Positions 56,151 to 64,000 of a stretch of 64,000 nt of DNA are shown piece by piece. The DNA lies in contig NADL03000486.1 of NCBI GenBank assembly GCA_002205965.3, forward strand, positions 62,001 through 126,000, in the 5' to 3' direction. Origin of the DNA: Kappaphycus alvarezii (Eukaryota; Rhodophyta; Florideophyceae; Gigartinales; Solieriaceae). A program made the translations under genes and the position numbers. The notes under the pieces are model-generated. The model ran no database searches, was not told the origin of the DNA, and saw nothing but the letters and a program-made list of their open reading frames with translations. How positions within the stretch are numbered: position 1 is the first letter of the stretch; each line of letters opens with the position of its first letter.

Positions 56151-58183
56151 CGCCAAAAACTGCATGTCTGCCAATTCTCAAAAATTCGGAAATTTTTGGG
56201 TATTTTATGGCTTCGGGGTACTGACGGCTGTTTCCAATGGAGGTCCATCTTCGCTCTAAGGACGAATTTTCTGAGTAAGGAAAGCTCCTTACCGGTCTTC
56301 TCTGTCTCGTTCTCCACTGCGCTTATGTATCCGTTAATCGCCATCACCTTCCTCAAGGACCCTGTTAGCTGGCAGGCTCCGTTACCTTCAGACTCCCGGT
56401 GAAATGATGGGCACTTTAATAACAATTCTATGTACTGAGTACTTGTCATTACTAATGAATCAAATGGCTACTTAATTGATTACCGAACCGCACCTTTCAA
56501 ACATTAAAGAACCAAATCGATCACCTTAATTAAAATGCCATGGTTGCATGATTGAATTATTGGAAACCTGTTGAAAATTGTGATCACTGAATGGAATCAA
56601 TTGAGGAGCTGAAAATCCAGTTCTACGAACATTTGAAACAATCTGAACCACAATATTGCGATATATCTGCAGGTAGATAAGGCCTCATTTTCTGCAGTTA
56701 TTCTTGCTAATATTAAAGGGATAAAGATATCCATGTAACTAAAAAAGCGTGTTGACCACTGGGTGACAACTTTTTTTGGTTCGTTAATATTTGACAGGCT
56801 TTGGGCCAGCCCTTTAGGCGCACGAGTGGCACTAGCCGTTATATTGAACACGTTTAGCGTGCACCGCGGGATAGCCGAACCGCACCTTTCAAATGTTAAA
56901 GGACCAAATCGATTACTTTGAAAGGTACTCGTCGGCTTTCCCCTGGTATGTTCTAACAGTTCTGTACCCTCCCGTCCCGTCTCGGAAAAATAGGTAGCCG
57001 TTCTACATCTCTAATCAGTAAAGCAACCCAATCTCCCCACTGTTCTAAAACTAACTTGAAAGCTTCATTTCTTGAAAGTCTAACTGTTGAGAAACCGTTC
57101 ATGGTTCACTAGATACATTTGACACATGATATTCAAAATGAACATTCACTCACACTTCAGATAGATCTTCCAAGAGTAAAGCACCCAAATCTTTCCCCCT
57201 CACACTTCTGTAGATCGCATTCAGCATCTAAACCGTTAGCAAAGATGGTAGTCGTTTGAGGAGTATAACTTCACAGGACCGTACATGTATTGATGATGCT
57301 TGAAAGAAAATAAACTTGGAGAGAAAGATACTGCTTGCGACACCGCAAATTATTCGAGATTCGCTTGCTGCAGTATGATCATATCCGTGAGAAAGTTAAT
57401 CTCGCTGTCAACAATGAGAAAAAAGGCAAGTCAATTCAAGGGAGCTGTCGCAAGGCCTAGTTTTTGGAGGTCAACAAGTGAATGCTTCACTGTACAGTTG
57501 ACTGCCCCACTACAATCAAGTAACTAGTCCATGTCAATTGGCTATTTTCTGCCCAATGATGAGGCCCAGGACTCTCTCAGAAAAGTACACAAAACGTTGT
57601 CCTATTGCGGGGATGTTGTCGTTTATTGTTCCTTTTCTCTCTATTACTGCTTTACAGAGTTTCCTACCTCAATTTCTTATATGGAATCGTTTCAAGCGGC
57701 TAAGCTGGCGTGCTTGATGCCGACTTTTCTTCAACTTTTGATGGGGCAAAATGAATGTCAACGGAGATCGCAGTGATGTTAGGGCCACAAGCAATTTCTA
57801 GACTGCGTAATAAAAGGCCATCCAAATAATTCCTTCGCCCAGGTTACTTCGTACGGTCCATTGGCGCCAGTGCAAAAGGACCGTTGTAGGATGCACTGCT
57901 CGCATTTCATTGCCTTTACGAATTCCTCTCCGTGGCACGGGACCTGACACAGTGGAACCCAAGGGGCCTTCCGCGCTTCACTTCAATCTTGTCAGATCAT
58001 CAAACCTATGAGAAGAGCCCTATAACTTGGAAACCTTGGACAAGCTCTGCTTAGCGAGAAACACTGCTAGGATTCAACCTCCTAAATGGAAGGCGTTGCA
58101 CCGTCCACGAGTTCCTGGTCAGTATGTTTCGCTCATCAGGTATTTCCTCGTATTTTGAGTTTGTTCACTACTTTTAAGCGTAA
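56151..58183. other. Repeat-derived spacer with a direct repeat
   Basis: No recognised gene. Minus frame 56129-56449 and plus frames 57300-57527 and 57531-57776 are open but unidentified. A direct repeat of about 43 bp (56483-56525 and 56875-56918) is present; see its own entry. Confidence 0.4.
56483..56918. repeat. 43-bp direct repeat pair 390 bp apart
   Basis: CCGAACCGCACCTTTCAAA, then a variable CATT/TGTT and AAAG.ACCAAATCGAT, occurs at 56483-56525 and 56875-56918. The arrangement resembles a very short LTR-type element (TRIM-like) or a tandem duplication. Confidence 0.6.
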
Positions 58184-58978
58184 ATGTACCTGTCGAAGGA
58201 AACTTCGCCACTTCTTCTCGCAGCAACAGGACTCGCAATACTCAGTATCTCAGTATCCTTCAAGCCATTTCGACTAGAAACTCCTTACCCTGTAAGGAGC
58301 AACTATCAACATGGCATTTTCAATTTGGGCGTTTCCTGCGCAGAGGTGATAGGGATTGATCACAAGCGCCACTATGCTTTGGCAGAGCTTTCTGTGAACT
58401 ACCCGAGAACGAACTGCGAGAAACTCATCCTCATGAGAAGCACGGCGGCGACGTCATGGCGCCGAGCAACATGGGCAAAGGTGGATGTGTTGTGGGAATT
58501 CAGAAAACAATTAAAGGATTACGATTTTATTCTCGTCCGTGATATCGATACGAAGGTAAATGTTTCTCATTTGGTCTCAATTCTTCCCCGGGATGGAGAA
58601 AAGCAGTTTATAATTGGCTACACTCAGAAACGAAAAGGCTCGCCATGTGAATCCGTTGAGGCTGTGACGAATTGGTTTGGGTATTGGAATGGACACAAAT
58701 TGGTCAATGCATGGCGTAAAAGCAGACGGTCGCAAGCCGATCAGTGGATATTTAATGAAAAATTCCGCCCTTGTTGTAGGGACGATGTGCTATGCGTGGA
58801 TAAATGTGTTAAAGAGGTGAATGAAGTACACTGTCGTAGGAAGCAGGGTGTCCAGAAGGAGCATTACGGAAACCAGAGGGCATGCATTCTCAATGCAACT
58901 GAGGCGAATCACCAGTACTACCAAACTACTGCTAACTACAAATGCGATGGAAGCGCTGGGTTTATACCTGGTGCGTAG
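58184..58978 (+). CDS. Putative type II membrane glycosyltransferase-like protein
   Basis: The ATG at 58184 gives an uninterrupted 264-residue product. A single hydrophobic helix near the N-terminus (PLLLAATGLAILSISVSF, about residues 9-26) would anchor it in the Golgi with the rest in the lumen. The core has KDYDFILVRDIDTKVNVSHL, where RDIDT looks like the DxD metal/nucleotide-sugar motif after a hydrophobic strand, then GYTQKRKGS and ADQWIFNEKFRP. Ten or so cysteines cluster in the second half (RPCCRDDVLCVDKC) and N-glycosylation sequons are present (NVS, NAT), fitting a secreted or lumenal domain. The exact family is not certain. It is the only uninterrupted long gene in the repeat-dense right half, so it is probably under selection or recently moved. 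Confidence 0.6.
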   Translation: MYLSKETSPLLLAATGLAILSISVSFKPFRLETPYPVRSNYQHGIFNLGVSCAEVIGIDHKRHYALAELSVNYPRTNCEKLILMRSTAATSWRRATWAKVDVLWEFRKQLKDYDFILVRDIDTKVNVSHLVSILPRDGEKQFIIGYTQKRKGSPCESVEAVTNWFGYWNGHKLVNAWRKSRRSQADQWIFNEKFRPCCRDDVLCVDKCVKEVNEVHCRRKQGVQKEHYGNQRACILNATEANHQYYQTTANYKCDGSAGFIPGA

Positions 58979-59700
58979 TTTTACGGCCATGAAATACAAT
59001 GGGAGCTTGGTGCGGATTCTCTTTGAATGGTTTCAGCCGTGGCGAAAACCACGCAGATTTCGTCATTGTGGGGCGCCATTATGCCACAGTGCCCAAGTGT
59101 TGAATTCAGGTTGTTCGGAACTTGGGTTGTTCCAGTGGTTAGAAATAGCCCTAGAGCCTGACACTGCTAGACAAGGTTAATGATAGGCACAGAGATTCCT
59201 CTTCGTTTTGCATCTGTAGCAGACTGAAGCCTGCATTACAGTGACAAGATTCAGAAGAAAAGGACATCAGCATCAAACACAACAAAGGTGTCCTGCAACA
59301 CATCAAATCTGGATATTTAAACCGCAATAATAAATCTGGGCACGGGGGGTTCGAATACTGTAACGTATATGCTGGCTGAGACCCGGTCTGTTGGTATTGT
59401 AGTAGTGAACGTGCACGTGAAATGTTGCAGGAGGCGCTGATGGTATTTCACTCTACAAGCAAATAAAGCCTGCTTTTACCCGGCAATTCAGCATTAGAGT
59501 ATTGCATTTGCCACGATCTCGACAAATTCCCTCCTCCCCGTCATGCTGTATTATTGATCCACATTCTCATGAGAACAAAGCACAAGACACATCAGACTGG
59601 AATATATTAGGAGAACACGGGAGGATTATTTAATGTAACAGACTCGCTGGCTGAAACCTAGTCAACTTGTATGGTTGTATTAGCTCTATCCATTAGGGAA
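58979..59700. other. 3' flank of the glycosyltransferase-like gene
   Basis: A plus frame 58821-59180 overlaps the gene end in another frame and looks like a shadow. Nothing else is recognised; AT content rises after 59200. Confidence 0.35.
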
Positions 59701-59714
59701 AAAGAGCGGAGGAG

Positions 59715-59819
59715 AAATACTGTAAAAGTTGCCAAGCAAGAAACTGAGCGGCACTCCGCTTTGACAGTAACCTCCAATGCCGCTTGTTTGCTGGCTGGCC
59801 TCCCTTCCACCTTCTGGTA
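59715..59819 (+). pseudogene. LINE 3' end fragment
   Basis: The frame reads KVAKQETERHSALTVTSNAA then CLLAGLPSTFW before TAG at 59817-59819, matching the C-terminus of the 10-12 kb LINE (KVKETLTQRHAAAAVLSNAA...) at most positions. Only this 3' tip is recognisable. Confidence 0.65.
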
Positions 59820-59949
59820 GATTGGAGTGCCATCCACAGCTTTCGACGCATCGTACGGTTTCGCAATTGGCTTGACAATGATACGATATCTACGCTTCGG
59901 TACAAATTTACTGGATACCAACCCACATATCCACCACAGTAAATTAACC

Positions 59950-61500
59950 CCCCAGTTTCAGAAACTGAGGGTATCCTCTATACGAGCAGAAATTCCCTCC
60001 CGTTACGTTCCTCTTTTCACTTTCATTTCCTTTGCGCTCTGTTCCTTTGTTTCTCCCTCCACTCTCTTTTTCTTTCACGCGACGAAATGTACATTTCTGT
60101 ATACTCCTTTCTTTTCCTCGGTTCCCTATTCATGTGCGACTTGATGTGCGCAAAATTTGCACACGAAAAAAAAATCTAGAGGACCAAATTTGGATACAGT
60201 ATCGGGATTTGCAAGATATTTTTACAGTTCCTGAATTTGCAAAATATTTTTAATTTGGATGAGTGTGGCAAATTCATGAGTTGATTTTTTATTTTAAGAC
60301 ACAGTGTCATTAATAGATGTCATTACTGTACACGTCCAAGGTCGACATACTTTTCGAAGACGTCGCAGTATTTAAACTTCGAAGTCGGCGTCGTTGAGGC
60401 AACCCCCCGCCATCAACTACCCATCGGCTCACCCCTTCTTTTAGCCCTTAACATGACCAACCTCCGTCCTTCCCTCACCATCACCAAGTAATCCCAAGGC
60501 CGTCGTCCACTCAACGCTTTGGCCCTGATGGCAAATGGTCCAACAGACTACGATGATTACTGTAGAAGGTTAGACCTGGAACGCGTTCGGGAGTGGGTCC
60601 GCCGTAACTGCTTCGAGCAGGCAGAAGAGGCAGAGGAGGAGGAGGAGGGAGAAGAGGAGATAGAGGAAGAGGAGGATGAAGAGGATGAAGAGGAGGACTG
60701 GGCGGATCCGTGGGAACCACTAGTGTATAACGGTGGAGGGGCCCCATGGAGAAAGAAGGGGAGACTGAGGGAGTAATTGTGATCTCTGACTCTTCTGACG
60801 AGGATGAAGAGAGAAGAGAAGAGGAGGATGAGGGGGAGGGAGACATCGAAAGTGCTGGATTAGTGGGGAAGGGGCCAGAAAATATGGACCAGGTGGTTCC
60901 GACTCCAGAACCGGATGGGGACGTCCTCAGTGGTCCAGATATTTCACAGGAGGCAATGGAGAATTCTAAGCCGTTCGCGGATATTTGTGTGGACTGCCTG
61001 GGTGGACTGGATATTTTGGGGGAACTGTTTGGCTCTGATGTAGAGGACTAAGATATGAAGGAAAGAATCTAGATATTTATCCTGATAGTATCTGCTGTTA
61101 GTCTTTCTCGTTCACACGATTCCATTTGATGCATTTTGTGGTTCTTAGTATGTTTCTTTGAGACTTTAGGGATACCCAAAAAGTCTATATAAGCTGAGTA
61201 AACTGTTTCCTCTTGTGGAGGTCAAGCAAGTTGGCAGACAACTTCAAGTCAAGTCACGAGTAGTAGGAAGTTGAGAGTCAACTTCAGACCCAAGAAAACG
61301 TTTTCCTACGCTGCTCACAGAGCATCAGTAGTAGACCCTGCCCCTTTCATACTTGCTTGTAGCCCTCTCAACTCTCTTCCATATACACTCCTTCTTGCCC
61401 GTTCAACTATACCACGGTAGCACTTTTGTCGCTTGCAACACCTCCTTCTTGGGGTAGTTGGTTCTGAGTATCTCTTCTCCCGACGATTTACCCCTATCAC
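59950..61500 (+). repeat. Long LTR copy B
   Basis: Starts near AAACTGAGGGTATCCTCTAT, includes AAATTCCCTCCCGTTACGTT, TTTCTTTCACGCGACGAAAT, a divergent middle, the ORF and the terminal landmark TTTGTCGCTTGCAACACCTC (about 61425). LTR copy C follows directly at about 61501, giving a tandem arrangement. Confidence 0.6.
60453..61051 (+). CDS. LTR-borne ORF, copy B, nearly intact, SIM-like motif
   Basis: The ATG at 60453 leads to one in-frame TAA (60489) and then ALMANGPTDYDDYCRRLDLE, VREWVRRNCFEQAEEAE, a Glu/Asp-rich stretch of about 30 residues and ADPWEPLVYNGGGA. At the C4 run 60742-60745 the frame changes as if one base were missing; the continuing part starts at the ATG at 60746 (MEKEGETEGVIVISDSSDED). 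VIVISDSSDEDEE (60773-60811) has the shape of a SUMO-interaction motif: four hydrophobic residues followed by acidic and Ser residues. The end reads NMDQVVPTPEPDGD and LDILGELFGSDVED. About 190-200 residues overall, mostly acidic and probably disordered. This is the best preserved member of the family. Confidence 0.5.
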
Positions 61501-62370
61501 GACTATCTTCTCCTTTGACAGTAATTCTTTTATTCTTCTCCGTTTATTTGATCTTCCTGGCTCCTAAAATTTTTTCATAACCAATACTTCTACACGTAAT
61601 TTTTGCCATAAATCATCCTTAAAGGGAGGTTTCACTAATTGCCACTACAAGACCAATTACAGGCTACTTTTTTGATTCAGCGGACCTGTCAATCTGAACC
61701 TTTTGGCGCCATTTAAACACGTGGGGCGCCGCCTTGATTTTAACCACGCCCCTGCAACCAAAAAAACTTGATGACAATTTACACCCACTTGTTGGCAGCC
61801 ACCATGCACGGACTACTCCCTTCTGGCCCGATTTCCGTAGCCCGTCATCCACGCCCCATCAAAGTCTTCCCTTTATTCCTATCGAACCCAACCGACGTAT
61901 AGGGCTACCTCCGTCGCTAAAACAGGAAAAGCCTGACGGAGCTCGTTGATCGTCATCTGGTAGAATTAGAAGCACAGTAAGTGACGTTGTATGATTTCCA
62001 AAAGGATTTCTGTGATGCAGGGGAGTGATAAGGGGGATAAGTGGCCCCGGAGATCCTCTACAAATTAGATGAAGAAGATTTCAGCAGGTTAGAGCCCGAC
62101 GTAGAAGAAGACAAGGACAGCAAGTCCTAGGATGATGATGAAGTGCGGGTTCCGAGGGTATAGGGATGAAGAAGGGGAGGGTGGAATATGTAACAACGGA
62201 AGGCAAGGAACCCACGTTAAGAACCAGGTGGTCCTGACCATGGGTATTGCTGAAGGGAGACTAGATGAGTTGGATTTCTCGCAGGGAGGAATAAAAGATC
62301 ATGGGCCGCTCAAGATCATTTCTGGGAATACATAGGTAATTTTGATGTTTTGAAGGATGTTCTCTGATAT
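61501..62370 (+). repeat. Long LTR copy C, 5' and 3' truncated
   Basis: Begins at ATCTTCTCCTTTGACAGTAA, which corresponds to about 48590 in copy A, so the first 200 bp are missing. It continues through TTGATTCAGCGGACCTGTCA and the ORF remains to about 62370, beyond which the LTR end region is absent. Confidence 0.6.
61804..62370 (+). pseudogene. LTR-borne ORF, copy C
   Basis: ATG at 61804 (MHGLLPSGPISVARHPRP), SNPTDV, then TAG at the same position as the TAG in copy A (CGTATAGG.CTACCTC in both), then RKSLTELVDRHLVELEAQ. Later NQVVLTMGIAEG and GNFDVLKDVL near 62340. It shows several further stops and frame changes. Confidence 0.5.
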
Positions 62371-62453
62371 GATCTAGAGACTTGACTTAAGATGGTTGAT
62401 GGTACCGTAGAAGAAAAAAAAGAAGGAACTTTTTCTGAGGTGACTAGAGACCA

Positions 62454-63168
62454 TTGTTAGGCAATGGTATGGGCTTTAGAACAGCAATAAAAGGCGTGAG
62501 CCGTAAGTTGCAGGGTGAGGAAATAGATCGTGGTCGGGAGTCGGATGTATTCAGAGGAGTGGTTCGGGCTTTAGCAGCGGGCAAAATGAGAATTAAAGAG
62601 GACCAAAAGAACCTGTATGGGCTTACTGAGCCCACCGTGAGTTCTGATACCCAGGGGTGGTATTTTACGTGTAAATTAGTACAAAGACCAGCCTAACGAT
62701 GGGAATTCAGAGCCTCAATGCCAGTTGTGGTCCCTACCGGATGTTTATTGGAGGTAGGGAGGGTGCGGAGGGTATGCGGGCTGGTAATGATATGTTTCTG
62801 GACTGCAGGCGTGAGGAAAGTGCGATGAATCTCATATATGCTATGAGATCTACGACGAAATCTATTTCCATGCGGAGTCTATTGAAGGCGAGGAAGTGAT
62901 CTTAGCAGGGGAATTTATACTCTGTCTGAGGAAGAAGGCCGGTGATGGGGTAGCGAAGGATGGAAATACGCTTTCCATAGATGTGGTTGTGCTGCGATTA
63001 TTCCTTTCTACCAAGAGAAAATGGTATAATACACAGAAACTTGGTCGAATAGGGGCGAGGAGCCGGATCGTGACTGAATGTAGCCGAGGCATGGTAGATT
63101 TCCGGCGAATTATAGTTTCAGATATATATAGTCCACTAAAACTGAAGCAGAGACTAGAAAAATAAAGC
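62454..63168 (+). pseudogene. Unidentified coding-like block
   Basis: Three frames in succession look like natural protein: 62454-62696 (VFRGVVRALAAGKMRIKEDQ, LYGLTEPTVSSDTQGWYF), a middle part (62699-62830, poor), and 62821-63165 (SHICYEIYDEIYFHAES, then VILAGEFILCLRKKAGDG, SIDVVVLRLFLSTKRKWY, RIGARSRIVTECSRGMVD). The last would be a soluble alpha/beta-like domain. I do not recognise it. It lies between LTR copy C and the inverted LTR copy D, so it may be internal coding DNA of the same element family or a captured gene. Confidence 0.35.
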
Positions 63169-63339
63169 CAGGCAGAGTAACTCTTAAAAGATACAGATAA
63201 TCAAGGATGCAACGAGATCTGTGCCACCAAAAATTATATGAAAAATTATTCAATCAATTCTTGAACATAAAAGTGTACTTATGAAAAAATTCGATCAGAT
63301 TGGTAGGATAAAACTGGCGCTAACGGAAGAGAGAACTAC

Positions 63340-64000
63340 TAAATATTCTAGGTGAGAGTCGTTGCGAGCGACTAAAGTTCTATAATAAACGTTAAAGGGA
63401 GATGGAGAGGAACGGATGTGAAAGCTGAGTGACTGTTTTAGTAAAAAAAACTCTAAAATTGTATGCTCTATGACCTTCCTAAGAGGCTAGGGAACTGATT
63501 GAGCGTTTTGTTTTGAATTCGACTCCTTATTTGCTTCCCGTCTCATAGAGTAAGCAATTTACTCTTCTCATATTGACTTTTTTCCAAGCTAAAAGATAAA
63601 ACTACTAGAAACACAGAAAAAGCAGGAAAAGAATTTACGTGGGCGCTAAGAGTTTGACAAAAAATACTTGAAAGAAACTGCATGAATATTCTAGTCAAAA
63701 TATTCATACTATAGATAGAACCAATCTCTTCCCTTAAGACGTCAAAAGTACCCATTTAGTCCCCATACGTACCCGTGGATGGCTCATAATTGCCTACCTT
63801 TCACTGCAACGAATACTGCTCACCTGAAACCCCTCCAACTGGGTCCATGGCCGCGACCACCCGTCCAACTAATTTATTCCTTCCCGTCCCATATAACCCG
63901 GTTCGGCATCCCCCTAAACATACACGAACTCTTCATCTTATTAATCTTCCTCCCGGGACTAGTCCCCATCTTCCTCTCTTTTTCCCCTGGACTAGTCCTC
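63340..64000 (-). repeat. Long LTR copy D, minus orientation, continues past the window
   Basis: The reverse complement matches LTR A from about 49200 to beyond 49830: GAACCGGGTTATATGGGACG, TGGACCCAGTTGGAGGGGTT, AAATGGGTACTTTTGACGTC (the ORF C-terminus GTFDVLREE), TCTTTCAAGTATTTTTTGTC, and TCGCTCGCAACGACTCTCAC. The ORF 63543-63755 is the tail of the LTR-borne ORF with a broken end. Confidence 0.65.

Noticed and set aside
62132..62335. Separate gene at 62132-62335
   Set aside because: It holds the QVV...DFSQGG part of the LTR-borne ORF, so it is a piece of copy C and not a new gene.

Overview
The window looks like nuclear DNA of a eukaryote, most likely a red alga of the florideophyte type (inference). 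Reasons: compact genes with few introns at the left end; a DPE2-type 4-alpha-glucanotransferase with two starch-binding domains, as expected where starch is metabolised in the cytosol; a nuclear Der/EngA double GTPase with an organelle-targeting-like N-terminus; and a right side built almost wholly from retrotransposons and DNA transposons. No rRNA, tRNA, CRISPR or bacterial operon structure was seen.

Layout. 1-4.3 kb: TRM112, a coiled-coil protein, a two-helix membrane protein and one small possible gene. 5.1-9.8 kb: three Tc1-like transposons; the second and third abut and share one TA. 9.9-12.5 kb: a non-LTR retroelement with a reverse transcriptase and a restriction-like endonuclease tail, flanked by a 12-bp target duplication. 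13.0-19.7 kb: Der GTPase (+), DPE2 (-) and an unidentified proline/glycine-rich gene (-). 22.2-31.0 kb: a three-level nest. An old LINE reverse transcriptase is split by a Copia element (22906-30266, TSD ATGGT), whose 3' LTR holds a second copy of the LINE of 9.9-12.5 kb. 31.4-36.4 kb: a 5.03-kb element with complex terminal repeats and a broken multi-segment gene of no family I can name; it is the best candidate for something undescribed. 36.4-42.8 kb: AT-rich DNA with no gene. 42.8-48 kb: a Harbinger relic and a second, decayed Copia. 48.4-64 kb: Gypsy-like DNA dominated by about 1.4-kb LTRs that each carry a related short ORF, one copy with a SUMO-interaction-like motif. One intact membrane-anchored glycosyltransferase-like gene (58184-58978) sits inside this repeat zone.

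A recurring feature is that conserved genes (Der, DPE2, the membrane protein) switch reading frame, each time as if one base were missing, often in a G/C run. Two LINE copies share one such break at the same site. This fits systematic homopolymer under-calling in the assembly better than gene death, so those host genes are reported as probable working genes with frame breaks. The host genes are housekeeping (tRNA/rRNA/eRF1 methylation cofactor, organelle ribosome GTPase, maltose/starch metabolism) and do not form a shared pathway.
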